Source of the DNA: Roseomonas sp.
Lineage (GTDB): Bacteria > Pseudomonadota > Alphaproteobacteria > Acetobacterales > Acetobacteraceae
Direction of reading: 5' to 3'
DNA: 64,000 bases
NCBI GenBank assembly: GCA_020249925.1
Contig: JADCER010000005.1
Location: forward strand, 124,001 to 188,000
Shown here: piece after piece, positions 1-8,863 of the stretch
Position numbering within the stretch: the first letter of the stretch is position 1
Layout: each line of letters starts with the position of its first letter
The notes under the pieces: model-generated
Databases searched by the model: none
What the model was told of the DNA's origin: nothing
Seen by the model: the letters and a program-made list of their open reading frames with translations, nothing else
Position numbers and translations under genes: made by a program

Positions 1-40
1 GCGCAATGCCCTCGGCATCCAGCGCAGCGGCCTCACTCAT
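1..40 (-). CDS. ABC transporter permease, DppC-like (N-terminal fragment)
   Basis: A start codon at 40 on the minus strand opens a frame that stays open to the window edge and gives MSEAAALDAEGIA. It overlaps the stop of the upstream DppB-like permease by eight bases (ATGAGTGA). In Dpp/Opp operons the gene after dppB is dppC, whose product begins with a short polar cytoplasmic tail like this one. Only 13 residues are visible, so the identity rests on position and coupling, not on sequence similarity. Confidence 0.5.
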   Translation of the reverse strand, partial: MSEAAALDAEGIA

Positions 41-977
41 AGCGCACCCGGGGATCAATCAGGGCATAGAGGATGTCAACCAGGATATTCACCACCACCA
101 GGAATGTCGTCACCAGCAAAAGCCCGCCCTGAACCATGGGGTAATCGCGGCTCAGCACCGCTTGCGTCAGCAATTGCCCCATGCCGGGCAGCGAAAACAG
201 CGCCTCGGTCACCACCGCGCCTGACAGCAAAAGGGAGATGATGATACCCACCACCGTCACAATCGGGATCAGCGCATTGGCCAGGGCGTGCTTCAGGATC
301 ACCTGGCGTTCCGGCAGCCCCTTGGCGCGGGCGGTGCGTACATAATCCTGCCGCAACACTTCCAGCATGCCGGAACGCGTGATGCGCGCCAGCAAACCCG
401 CCTGCAGCAACGCGAGTGATATTGCCGGCATGGTGGTACTGCGCAGCCAGCCGATTGGGTCCTGCGTGAAGGGCACATAACCGCCACTCGGCAACCAGCC
501 GAGCTGGACGGCGAAGAAAATGATCATCAGCAGGCCAAGAAAGAAATTCGGGATGGAAATGCCGAGCATGGCGATCATCATCGCCACCTGATCCACCCAG
601 GTATTCTGGCGCAAGGCCGCGATAATGCCACTCGCCACGCCAAGCAGCAGCGTCAGCACCAGGGCGTAGAGCGAAAGCCCGATGGTGACCGGCAGGCGTT
701 CCATGGTGGCGGCCAGCACACCCTTGCCAAGCAGCAGTGATTTGCCGAAATCGCCTTGCAAGAGCCCCTGATAGTAATGCAGCAATTGCAGCAGCAAGGG
801 CTCATCCAGCCCAAGGTCGCGGCGCAATTGTTCAATCTGTGCCGGCGTGGCCGATGGCCCGGCGATGGATGCCGCCGGGTCACCCGGGATCAGCCGCATC
901 AGCCCGAAGCTGATCAGGCTGACGATGAACAGGACCGGAATGGCGCTGAGCAGCCGGCGGAGCGCGACCAGGAACAA
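33..977 (-). CDS. Peptide/nickel-type ABC transporter permease DppB
   Basis: Inner-membrane permease of 314 aa, the usual DppB size. A first membrane segment (about residues 9-28) ends in RLIPGDP, the classic DppB signature. A periplasmic stretch follows, then five more membrane segments. The cytoplasmic coupling loop at about 211-235 (DYVRTARAKGLPERQV) is the EAA loop that docks on the ATPase. The start codon is TTG (977-975), about 12 nt after a GGGGG stretch; no in-frame ATG lies earlier. It follows the receptor gene at 1006-2580 by 28 nt and overlaps a DppC start at its end. Substrate is probably a peptide or other small cationic or neutral compound; sequence alone does not tell. Confidence 0.9.
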   Translation of the reverse strand: MFLVALRRLLSAIPVLFIVSLISFGLMRLIPGDPAASIAGPSATPAQIEQLRRDLGLDEPLLLQLLHYYQGLLQGDFGKSLLLGKGVLAATMERLPVTIGLSLYALVLTLLLGVASGIIAALRQNTWVDQVAMMIAMLGISIPNFFLGLLMIIFFAVQLGWLPSGGYVPFTQDPIGWLRSTTMPAISLALLQAGLLARITRSGMLEVLRQDYVRTARAKGLPERQVILKHALANALIPIVTVVGIIISLLLSGAVVTEALFSLPGMGQLLTQAVLSRDYPMVQGGLLLVTTFLVVVNILVDILYALIDPRVRYE

Positions 978-1005
978 GACTAGCCGCGCCCCCTAACGCA
1001 GGTTC

Positions 1006-2580
1006 TCAACGTTCAAGCCATACATTGGAAAAGCGCGGAATGCGGAAGGGCACGAAGCCCTTCACATTGGCGCGCGATGCCTGAACCTTGGTGAGTGACC
1101 CGAAGGGATAGGCATAGGCACGTTCCAGCACCAGGCGCTGCATGCGCACAAAGGCGGCTTGCCGGGCGGCGGGGTCGCGCAGGATGTTCATGTCATTCCA
1201 GGCGGCGAGCACATCCGGATCATCCTTGTCATCCCGCGGGCGATAGGCCGCATTGGGGGAAACCAGGAATTGCATGGTGGCCAGGGCGCCAAGCGCAGGC
1301 TGCGTGCCCCAACCAGAATGGAAGAAATGCCATTCCGTGGAATTGAGCCGCTGCGACATTTGCACCGATGTCGGCCAGTCCACCACGCGCAGTGACGCAT
1401 TGATGCCAATGGCCTTCAATTGCTGTTCCATCACCAGCGCCGCGTTATACATCGGCGTCAGGTCGCGATTGGTCAGGATGACAATCGGTTCGTTGCGATA
1501 GCCCGATTCACGCAACAATGTCCGTGCCAATTGCTGATTATTGATGTTGTAGGTTTCCTTGCCGGCATCCGTATAGCTTGGCTGATTCGGGTATTGGAAC
1601 CCGACATTGAGGCGGAAGTTATTGTCGGAAGCCGCATCCATAATGTCTTCCATATTGAGCGCGGCCTGCACAGCGCGGCGGAAGGCAAGATTATTGGTGG
1701 GCGCGATGGAGGTATTGGGCAGCGCAATCTGAATCCACCAATTCTGCAAGGGCAGGATGGTGATGGCCGGGTTGCGCCGCAGCGCTTCCACCGAACGTGT
1801 CGGCACATCTTCCACCACATGCAGCGCGCCGGTTTCCAAGCCGGCCACGCGGGCGCTGGCTTCGGTCACGATGCGGAAGGTCACGGTATCCAGGCAGGCC
1901 ACGCGATAGCCGCCAAAGCCGGTGCGCTGTTGATAGGCCGTATTGGGCCGATAGCCATCAAAGCGGCCAAGCCTGGCATGGCTGCCGGGCACGAATTCCA
2001 GCAGGCGGAAAGGCCCAGTGCCCACGGGGCGCAGCTGTTGGCGTTCATCATCCTTATGCTCGGATGGGATGATGACAATGGGGACCGAGAAGGAAGACAG
2101 CGCTTCAATGAAGGTTGGCTGCACCTGCTTCATGCGAATGATGAAGGTATGCGGATCGGGCGTTTCCCAGCCAGCCACATTATCCAAGGTGCTGCGTTGC
2201 AGGCCGATGCGATTGTACCGCTCAAAGGAAGCCGCGACATCGGCCGAGGTCATCGGCTTGCCATTATGGAAGGTGATGCCCTGGCGTAGCCGGAAGGTAT
2301 AGGTCATGCCATCGGGCGATTCCTGCATGGATTCGGCCAGTTCCGGGATGGGCGTGTTATTCTCATCGCGCGTGACCAGCGTTTCATAGATGTTCATCGC
2401 GATATTGCGCGTGGAAATGGTGCTGGAGGTCATCTGATCCAGCGAATTCACATTGGCTTCCTGGCCAAAGACCAGATCGCCGCCGCGTGTGGGGCAGGTG
2501 AATGGGTTGGCCAGCAAAGGCGCCGCCGATAGCGCCATGGCAGCGGCAACAAGACCCGTGCTCAAACTCAGGCGTTTCAT
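1006..2580 (-). CDS. ABC transporter substrate-binding protein, peptide family (SBP_bac_5)
   Basis: Periplasmic receptor of 524 aa, typical for DppA/OppA-like proteins. Signal peptide at residues 1-24 (MKRLSLSTGLVAAAMALSAA, cut after LLA); it has Lys-Arg rather than the Arg-Arg seen in the other receptors of this window. The mature part shows family landmarks: ETLV near 65-68, PELAESMQESPDGMTYTFRL near 80-99 and the FHNGKPMTSADV block near 104-115. A GGGAGAG ribosome site lies just before the start. It is the first gene of the operon running into dppB and dppC at the window edge. The nearby formamidase-like gene is on the same strand upstream, 54 nt away, so amide-type substrates are conceivable but unproven. 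Confidence 0.9.
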   Translation of the reverse strand: MKRLSLSTGLVAAAMALSAAPLLANPFTCPTRGGDLVFGQEANVNSLDQMTSSTISTRNIAMNIYETLVTRDENNTPIPELAESMQESPDGMTYTFRLRQGITFHNGKPMTSADVAASFERYNRIGLQRSTLDNVAGWETPDPHTFIIRMKQVQPTFIEALSSFSVPIVIIPSEHKDDERQQLRPVGTGPFRLLEFVPGSHARLGRFDGYRPNTAYQQRTGFGGYRVACLDTVTFRIVTEASARVAGLETGALHVVEDVPTRSVEALRRNPAITILPLQNWWIQIALPNTSIAPTNNLAFRRAVQAALNMEDIMDAASDNNFRLNVGFQYPNQPSYTDAGKETYNINNQQLARTLLRESGYRNEPIVILTNRDLTPMYNAALVMEQQLKAIGINASLRVVDWPTSVQMSQRLNSTEWHFFHSGWGTQPALGALATMQFLVSPNAAYRPRDDKDDPDVLAAWNDMNILRDPAARQAAFVRMQRLVLERAYAYPFGSLTKVQASRANVKGFVPFRIPRFSNVWLER

Positions 2581-2634
2581 CCATGCTCTCCCGTTATTGA
2601 TGGTGGGGTAGCTTCATGCGCGCGCCCCGCGGCG

Positions 2635-4845
2635 TCAACCATTATCGGCAAGCCCGGCGAAGCGGCGCACAACATTTTCCGTCAGCCGACTGATCGGCCC
2701 TTCAAACCCCTGGCGCCAAAGGCTCCCGCAATAGGTAATGGAACCAACCGCGAACACCGCACCACCGCCTGGTGTTTCAAAATAGATGATCTCACCGCGC
2801 TTCAGCGCCTGCGCCTTTTCGCCATTCACGGTATTGACGTGGGAGAGCAATTCTTCCGGCACCGCGACAAAGGAAGCGGGTGGGTCTTCCGAAACAGCCA
2901 GGATCGCCGTGCCATCCGGTGTGCCAAGGGCAGGGTCCGCGCGGTCCAATTCAAAGCCGGCTGCCCCGCCGCCGGAAAGCCCGTAATCGCCGATGGTCTC
3001 ACCTTCCACGCCCGCAAACATCCAGGCGTGGCGTGCCTCGCGCGCCGGCGGCAACAGGCGGTAATAGGTGCCTTCAAACAGCCCCTGGCCGGAAAAGCCC
3101 ACACCCGCCAATTGCTGCGGTGGCCGGCGATTGCGCCGCCACAGCCCGCCATAGGCGCCATCGGTCTGGTGATAATATTCGCCCGGCTCGGCGGCCCAGG
3201 CGCGAATGCCGCCCTCTGCCCGGCGCAATTCAAACACACCCGGCATATCGGCGGGCTGGGCGATGCGCCAATAAAAGCCATTGCCGCCCAGATACATCAT
3301 GCGCCCGCCGCTGCGCGTATAAGCATAGAGCGCATCAAGCGTTTGCGGCGTGTGATATTCCGGGTGCGAACCGGTCATCACCACCTTGTAATTCGCCAGC
3401 AGCGCTGCGCCTTCCGCGTGCAAATCATGATCGGTGATCACATCAAATGGCAGGCCGCGCGCTTCCAGCCACGCCAGGATATGCGTATCGGCGGGGTAGT
3501 GGCGCAGCCCCGACCCCTTCGCGTCATTGAAGGTGAGAAACCCCGGCCGCATGGTCATGATCGGGCGCAACCGCGATGAAAAGGCGATGCCGCTATTATC
3601 CGGATGGCGGTTATAAGTGGACCGCCCATAGATCGGGAAATCATCCGGATTATGCGGATAAGCGCCCCAAGCCGCGACGCGTGCGCGATAGGCGGCATCC
3701 GCATTGCCGCGGGAATGATTGGCATAGGCCTGATAGGTGAAAGTGGATGCGAGGAAAGCAATCGGCGCGGTCGCCGTGCCGCGCGGCGGCAGCACGTAGA
3801 AGGGGATGTGATCCTCACCTTCTGCACAAGTGATGTGGAAGGCGTAAGCGCCGGAGCGTAAATCTGCCGGAACGGTAAAACTGAAATCATCCGCCCAGCC
3901 GCAATCGCTCAAATCATCGGCGTGGAAATGAATGGCGGCGTAATCGGCGGGGGCGTGGCGCCAGCACATCTCCGCACCCGACCAACGCGCGCCGACCACG
4001 GCGCGGGTTGGCACATTCACCAGATCGCCATGGCAGGCTTCCGGGCCGATATCCTCCACGCGCTGGGTTGCGATGCCGCGTGCAAAATCCCAGCCGGCGA
4101 GAAGCCCTGGCCCGGCAGCGGAAAGGGCTTCATCGGGGCGCGGCCATTCGGTGCGAAAGCCGGCGAGGATGGCGGGGTCTTCGATCTTGCCGGTCAGATG
4201 CGCGGTCGGCGCGGCGGCATTTTCAGCGGCAATCATCACGACGCCCGCGCCATCGGGCAGCGCCATGCCCGCCGCCGAGATTTCGCGCGTACTGCCGGGG
4301 CTGGTATCTTCGATGCACTGCGCGCCGAGCAGGATGCGCCCCGTGGCAGGATCGGCACTCAGCCACAGCCGATGCCAGCGGCGCAGCGCCAAGGGCGCGC
4401 CCAGGCCAAGCTGTCGCTCCCCGCCCGGCCAAGAAATGCGCGCCATCGGCCCATGTGGCCCGACGGCCAGTGTGGCGCGTAAACCCGCCTGTTCTTCGCT
4501 GATCACGGCGGCTTCGGCGCTGGGCTGCGCCTGGAACCAGACCAGCGCGGTCCAGGTGGTGGGCCCCGCCGCGCGCTTGGGCGCCTTTGGGATCAGCGCA
4601 TAGGACCCAAGCCTTATTGGCTGATGGCGGCCCTGAAATTCGGCATCGAAGCGCGCTGAGAGGTCTTCAAACCGCAGCCCGGGTCCGGCCGGATTGGGAT
4701 CGCCCGAAATCACGCGGCGCAGCCTGGCCCGGTAGCGCCCGCCACTTGGCACGCTGATCTTCACCGCCAGGCTTTCGCCGGGCCGCGCGGAGAAACGGTC
4801 CAGATAGCCGGTGATGGGCAATTCGGCGGGCTTGGCTTCGGCCAT
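2635..4845 (-). CDS. N,N-dimethylformamidase large (beta) subunit-like protein
   Basis: A 736-aa cytoplasmic protein without signal peptide. The order is an N-terminal jelly-roll/LamG-like half (about 90-260), then a C-terminal half (about 360-736) with the blocks FYVLPPRG, FLASTFTYQAYANHS, YGRSTYNRHPDNSG and MTGSHPEYHT that mark the DMFase large-subunit C-terminal family. As I recall, the DMFase iron site uses two Tyr and one Glu; Tyr371, Tyr411 and Glu496 sit at a similar spacing here and are candidates (inference). I chose ATG 4845 because GGGAAGGAAACCACC precedes it; an in-frame upstream codon at 4902 lacks such a site. No gene for a DMFase small subunit is nearby. It likely hydrolyses a small amide, but the substrate is unknown. 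Confidence 0.75.
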   Translation of the reverse strand: MAEAKPAELPITGYLDRFSARPGESLAVKISVPSGGRYRARLRRVISGDPNPAGPGLRFEDLSARFDAEFQGRHQPIRLGSYALIPKAPKRAAGPTTWTALVWFQAQPSAEAAVISEEQAGLRATLAVGPHGPMARISWPGGERQLGLGAPLALRRWHRLWLSADPATGRILLGAQCIEDTSPGSTREISAAGMALPDGAGVVMIAAENAAAPTAHLTGKIEDPAILAGFRTEWPRPDEALSAAGPGLLAGWDFARGIATQRVEDIGPEACHGDLVNVPTRAVVGARWSGAEMCWRHAPADYAAIHFHADDLSDCGWADDFSFTVPADLRSGAYAFHITCAEGEDHIPFYVLPPRGTATAPIAFLASTFTYQAYANHSRGNADAAYRARVAAWGAYPHNPDDFPIYGRSTYNRHPDNSGIAFSSRLRPIMTMRPGFLTFNDAKGSGLRHYPADTHILAWLEARGLPFDVITDHDLHAEGAALLANYKVVMTGSHPEYHTPQTLDALYAYTRSGGRMMYLGGNGFYWRIAQPADMPGVFELRRAEGGIRAWAAEPGEYYHQTDGAYGGLWRRNRRPPQQLAGVGFSGQGLFEGTYYRLLPPAREARHAWMFAGVEGETIGDYGLSGGGAAGFELDRADPALGTPDGTAILAVSEDPPASFVAVPEELLSHVNTVNGEKAQALKRGEIIYFETPGGGAVFAVGSITYCGSLWRQGFEGPISRLTENVVRRFAGLADNG

Positions 4846-4970
4846 GGTGGTTTCCTTCCCCTTTCCGCCGATGCTCCGCGCCCGGCCCGCCGCCGTCAAC
4901 ACCCGCCCGATGGTCAGGCGCGGCCGATCTGTGCAAGGCTTGGTGTAGGGATTGGTTCAAGAGGGTGCAA

Positions 4971-5735
4971 ATGGCCGCCATCATCGAAAAACTGAGCGAT
5001 AGCCAGGCAGAGGCGCGCGAATGGGAATTGCGCTGCGACATGGCGGCGGTGTTTCGCATTGGCGCCAGGCTCGGCTGGAACGAGCATATCGGCAACCACA
5101 ACAGCCTGATGTTGCCCGATGAGGCCGAGCCGCGCTTCCTGATCAACCCGCGCGGCTATTTGTTCCAGGAATTGAAGGCATCCGATCTGATTGTCTGTGA
5201 CCTTGAAGGGCGCGTGCTGCGCGGCAGCGGGGAACTCCGCAAGGTTGCGTTCCATATCCATACGCGCATCCATCTGGCCAATCCGGCGGCGGCCTGCGTG
5301 ATCCATGTCCATCCACGGCATTTGACCGCGCTTTCCATGGTGCAGGGCGCGGAGTTTGCGCTTTCGCATCACAACAACCTGCTGCTGAATGACCGCACGG
5401 TTTATGATGAAGAAGGCGATCAGCCCGTGCATAGCAATGAAGAAGGAGACCGTATTGCGCGGCTGATGGGCGATAAAACCATCATGCTGATGCGCGGCCA
5501 TGGCGTAACCGTGGTGGGCCCAACCGTGCATGACGCCTTTGATGAATGCTACATGGCGGAACGCACCTGCATGTATCAATTGACCGCCATGCAAACCGGG
5601 CTGCCCTTGCACAAGCTGCCGGATAATCTGCGCCGCAATCATACGGGACCATGGGGCGAAAAGCTTGATGCGCGGCTCCATCTCAATGCCTGGCGCCGTG
5701 TCTTGGACCGGGAAGAACCTGATTACGCGCGCTGA
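4971..5735 (+). CDS. Class II aldolase/adducin family protein
   Basis: Zinc enzyme of the fuculose-1-phosphate aldolase / ribulose-5-phosphate 4-epimerase fold, 254 aa, near the family norm. The zinc-ligand motif IHVHP is at 111-115 (His112, His114) and the third His is in RGHGV (His177). A GTG at 4965 is in frame, but GAGGG at 4961-4965 sits at the right distance for ATG 4971, which decides the start. It is divergent from the formamidase-like gene (125-nt shared upstream region) and is followed after 47 nt by two Bug receptors, suggesting one catabolic unit for an imported carboxylate or hydroxy acid. Members with this layout often act on non-sugar substrates, so the reaction is left open. 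Confidence 0.88.
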   Translation: MAAIIEKLSDSQAEAREWELRCDMAAVFRIGARLGWNEHIGNHNSLMLPDEAEPRFLINPRGYLFQELKASDLIVCDLEGRVLRGSGELRKVAFHIHTRIHLANPAAACVIHVHPRHLTALSMVQGAEFALSHHNNLLLNDRTVYDEEGDQPVHSNEEGDRIARLMGDKTIMLMRGHGVTVVGPTVHDAFDECYMAERTCMYQLTAMQTGLPLHKLPDNLRRNHTGPWGEKLDARLHLNAWRRVLDREEPDYAR

Positions 5736-5782
5736 GACGATCTTAAAAACGCTTCAACCATAACAAAAATCGGGAGGAGAAT

Positions 5783-6760
5783 ATGATGCAACGTCGTACC
5801 CTTCTTGCCTCGCCATTGGCGCTTGGTCTGGCAAGCCCCGCAATTGCGCAAGCCCCCTGGCCCAATCGGCCGATGCGGGTGATTGTCGGCTTTCCACCCG
5901 GCGGTTCGCTTGACGTATTGTCACGGCTGATGGCCGAGGAACTCAGCCGCCGCACCGGTCAGCCGGTGGTGGTGGAAAACCGCGCCGGCGCGGCCGGCAA
6001 TATCGGCGCCGATGCGGTAGCCAAGGCGGCGCCGGATGGCACCACTATCGGGACGGTCGGGTTCACCGTTCCGCTGACCGCACCGGTGCTGTTTACCCGA
6101 CTGCCCTTTGATGCGGAAAAGGACTTCGCCTGGGTTTCCGAGGTTTGGGAGCTTCCCAATGTCGCCGTGGTGCCGGCAGCGCATGTACCGGCGCGCAACA
6201 TCGCCGAATTCGTTGCCTGGGCGCGCCAGCAGCCGCGCGGGATCAGCTATGGCTCGCCCGGGGTTGGCACATCGCCGCATCTTTCCGCGGCGCTGTTCCT
6301 GCATCGCCTGGGTATCGCCGGGGAACATGTGCCCTTCCGCGGCGCGGCTCAGACCATCCCGGCGATTCTCTCCGGCGATGTTCATTTCGCCATAGATAAC
6401 CTCGCAAGCTATGTCCCAGTGATCCAGGAAGGGCGGATGCGCGCCTTGGGCGTAACCTCAGCCGAACGCTGGCCGACCATGCCCGATGTGCCGACACTTC
6501 AGGAAGCGGCCGGCGCTGCGGGTTTTGCCGCAGTGTCCTGGACCATGTGGGCTTTCCCTGCCGGGACGCCGGAACGGATGGTCCGCCGCCTGGCTGAGGA
6601 GATCGCCGCCATCAACACAACGCCCGCAATCGCCGAAAGGGCGCTGCTGATGGGCGGGCGGCTGCTGCATGGTGGGCCAGAGGCAGCGCGGGCGCGCATT
6701 GAGCGTGAGCGCGGGCTTTGGGCTGATATGGTGCGGATCTCAGGCGCGAGGATGGAATAG
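5783..6760 (+). CDS. Bug-family periplasmic receptor (tripartite tricarboxylate transporter type)
   Basis: Receptor of 325 aa with a twin-arginine style leader (QRRTLLASP, cleavage after AIAQ near residue 23). The mature start PWPNRPMRVIVGFPPGG and the VENRAGAAGNIG block near 65-76 are the hallmark Bug/TctC motifs: the first lines the carboxylate pocket. A strong GGGAGGAGAAT ribosome site precedes the start at 5783. No TctA or TctB membrane gene lies anywhere in the window, as is common for Bug proteins, which often work with distant membrane parts or as sensors. The next gene is a close paralogue with the same PWPNRP and GFPPGGSLDV wording, so the pair probably arose by tandem duplication. 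Confidence 0.92.
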   Translation: MMQRRTLLASPLALGLASPAIAQAPWPNRPMRVIVGFPPGGSLDVLSRLMAEELSRRTGQPVVVENRAGAAGNIGADAVAKAAPDGTTIGTVGFTVPLTAPVLFTRLPFDAEKDFAWVSEVWELPNVAVVPAAHVPARNIAEFVAWARQQPRGISYGSPGVGTSPHLSAALFLHRLGIAGEHVPFRGAAQTIPAILSGDVHFAIDNLASYVPVIQEGRMRALGVTSAERWPTMPDVPTLQEAAGAAGFAAVSWTMWAFPAGTPERMVRRLAEEIAAINTTPAIAERALLMGGRLLHGGPEAARARIERERGLWADMVRISGARME

Positions 6761-6874
6761 CGCTGGGTGAGGCCAGATTGCGTGCCGCGGCGCCGCGTTT
6801 CCGCCATTGACTTGGCTGGCACCGCGCGCACAAGCTGACACGAGAAAACAAAAACGAAGAGGAGTGCAAACGCC

Positions 6875-7852
6875 ATGCTGGGTCGTCGCCCATTGATTGC
6901 AGCCGCCCTTGCCGCGCCAGCGCTGCCACTGCCGGCACTTGGCCAGGCGCCCTGGCCCAATCGGCCGGTACGCGTCTTTGTCGGCTTTCCGCCCGGCGGG
7001 TCGCTTGATGTCATGACGCGTCTGGCCTGTGAGGTCTTGTCCCGCCGCTTCGGGCAGAATTTCATTGTCGAGACGCGTTCCGGCGCTTCGGGCAATATCG
7101 GCACGGAAGCCATCGCGCGCGCGACGCCTGATGGCTACACCATCGGTACGATCAGCATGCATAATATCGTGATCAACCCCATGCTGTTCAAAACCCTGCC
7201 CTATGATCCTGAGCGCGATTTCGCCTGGATCAGCGCCATGTGGGATTTGCCGAATGTGGTCGCGGTGCCGGCGCAGCATGTGCCCGCGCAAACGCTGCAG
7301 GAATTCATCGCCTGGGCCAAAACGCGGCGCGGTGGCATCAGCTACGGATCTTCGGGTGTGGGCACCACCATTCATCTTTCCGGCGCGTATCTTCTGGGAC
7401 GCGCGGGGATTGAGGCGACGCATGTGGCCTTCCGCGGTGCGGCGCAGACCATCCCGGCGATGCTTTCGGGTGATATTCAACTCGCCGTGGATAACCTCGC
7501 GAGCTATGTCGGTGTCATTCAGGAAGGGCGTATTCGCCCGCTCGCGGTGACCTTGCCGGAACGCTGGCCTGCCATGCCGAATGTGCCCACCATGGCGGAA
7601 GCGGGGATGGATAATTTCAATGTCAGCCCGTGGCATATGTGGGCCGGCCCGCGCGCCATGCCGCGAGAGATTGTGGACCGAATCTCTTCTGAAATCCGCG
7701 CGGCTTTTGCCGATCCTGAATTGCAGCAACGTGCCATCGGCATGGGCGCGCGGCTGACAGGTTCAACGCCGGAAGAACTGGCCGCGCGGTTGAAGCGCGA
7801 ACAGCCGATCTGGGCCGAGATGGTCAGGATTTCCGGCGCGCAGCCTGAATAG
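6875..7852 (+). CDS. Bug-family periplasmic receptor (tandem paralogue)
   Basis: Also 325 aa, with the leader GRRPLIAAALAAPALPLPALGQ and the Bug motifs PWPNRPVRVFVGFPPGG and VETRSGASGNIG. It shares length, motif wording and the blocks FRGAAQTIPAMLSGDI and VDNLASYVGVIQEGR with the gene before it. A GAGGAG ribosome site lies before ATG 6875. The 114-nt gap to the preceding gene is larger than usual within an operon here, so it may have its own promoter, though I found no convincing one. It ends facing argF, and a hairpin in the 60-nt gap separates the two. Ligand unknown; a carboxylate is expected from the family. Confidence 0.92.
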   Translation: MLGRRPLIAAALAAPALPLPALGQAPWPNRPVRVFVGFPPGGSLDVMTRLACEVLSRRFGQNFIVETRSGASGNIGTEAIARATPDGYTIGTISMHNIVINPMLFKTLPYDPERDFAWISAMWDLPNVVAVPAQHVPAQTLQEFIAWAKTRRGGISYGSSGVGTTIHLSGAYLLGRAGIEATHVAFRGAAQTIPAMLSGDIQLAVDNLASYVGVIQEGRIRPLAVTLPERWPAMPNVPTMAEAGMDNFNVSPWHMWAGPRAMPREIVDRISSEIRAAFADPELQQRAIGMGARLTGSTPEELAARLKREQPIWAEMVRISGAQPE

Positions 7853-7877
7853 GGAAGGGGGTCTCATCAGCCCCAAA

Positions 7878-7906
7878 ACGCGTGACCCTTAACGCGGGTC
7901 ACGCGT
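7878..7906 (-). terminator. Hairpin terminator between convergent Bug receptor and argF genes
   Basis: Perfect 11-bp stem ACGCGTGACCC (7878-7888) with GGGTCACGCGT (7896-7906), loop TTAACGC. On the minus strand the stem runs straight into TTTTGGGG, so it best suits termination of argD-argF transcripts; it may stop plus-strand transcripts too. Confidence 0.7.
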
Positions 7907-7912
7907 GCAATG

Positions 7913-8863
7913 TCACGCCAGCCCCAAGGCCCAAAGCAGCACGCCCTTTTGCGCATGGAGCCGGTTCTCCGCCTCATCAAACACCACGCTTTGTGGACCA
8001 TCCATCACCTCATCGGTGATTTCTTCACCGCGATGCGCGGGCAGGCAATGCATGACAATCGCATCCGGTGCGGCGTGCTTCAGCAGCGCCGCGTTCAATT
8101 GATAGGGTGCCAAAAGATTATGCCGGCTTTCCGCGCGCCCATCACGCTCATCAGACATGGAAACCCAGGTATCGGTCACCACACAGCGCGCATCACGCAC
8201 GGCAGCGATGGGGTCATGGGTCAGTTCCACCTTGGCGCCTTGCGCGCGCGCCCAGGCAATCAAGTCAGCCGGCGGCGCCAGTTCAGGCGGTGTCGCCAGC
8301 CGCAGCGTAAAGCCAAAGCGCGCCGCTGCCTGGATAAAGGATTGCGCGACGTTGTTGCCATCACCCGTCCAGGCCACCACCTGCCCGGCGATTGGGCCGC
8401 GATGTTCCTCAAAAGTCATGACATCGGCCATCAATTGGCAGGGATGCGATACATCGGTCAGGCCATTGATCACCGGTACCGTCGCATGTTCCGCCAATTC
8501 GCGGATTTTCTGCACATTATCGGTGCGCAGCATGATGGCATCCACATAGCGCGACAGCACTTTGGCGGTATCGGCAGGCGTTTCGCCTCGGCCAAGCTGC
8601 ATGTCCTTGGACGACAGCACAATCACCTCGCCGCCCAATTGACGGATGCCCACTTCAAAGGAAACGCGTGTGCGGGTGGAGGGTTTTTCGAAAATCAGGG
8701 CAATGGATTTGCCAGCCAGCGGCTTGCCCGCAAGCTCGCCCCGCTTGGCGCGGCCGGCAAGGTCCAGCATCCGGCGTAGCACCGCCGGTTCAAGATCCAT
8801 CAATTCCAGAAAGTGGCGGGGCGGCGCATCGCCGCCCCTCACTGATTTCAGCATGGCACTCAT
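7913..8863 (-). CDS. argF: Ornithine carbamoyltransferase
   Basis: Makes citrulline from ornithine and carbamoyl phosphate in arginine synthesis (cytoplasmic trimer). 316 aa, normal for the family. The carbamoyl-phosphate loop STRTR is at 62-66, HPCQ at 140-143, the ornithine-site DTWVSM at 231-236 and the catalytic-Cys motif [10 protein letters not shown] at 272-281; these separate it from aspartate carbamoyltransferase. Its ATG overlaps the argD stop by four bases (ATGA), so the two are translationally coupled. A second ATG at codon 4 is possible. A hairpin terminator follows the gene. No ArgR box was recognised. Confidence 0.97.
   Translation of the reverse strand: MSAMLKSVRGGDAPPRHFLELMDLEPAVLRRMLDLAGRAKRGELAGKPLAGKSIALIFEKPSTRTRVSFEVGIRQLGGEVIVLSSKDMQLGRGETPADTAKVLSRYVDAIMLRTDNVQKIRELAEHATVPVINGLTDVSHPCQLMADVMTFEEHRGPIAGQVVAWTGDGNNVAQSFIQAAARFGFTLRLATPPELAPPADLIAWARAQGAKVELTHDPIAAVRDARCVVTDTWVSMSDERDGRAESRHNLLAPYQLNAALLKHAAPDAIVMHCLPAHRGEEITDEVMDGPQSVVFDEAENRLHAQKGVLLWALGLA

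Noticed and set aside
1420-2289. 289-codon plus-strand frame inside the peptide receptor gene
   Set aside because: Fully inside a recognisable receptor gene; no ribosome site and shadow-like composition.
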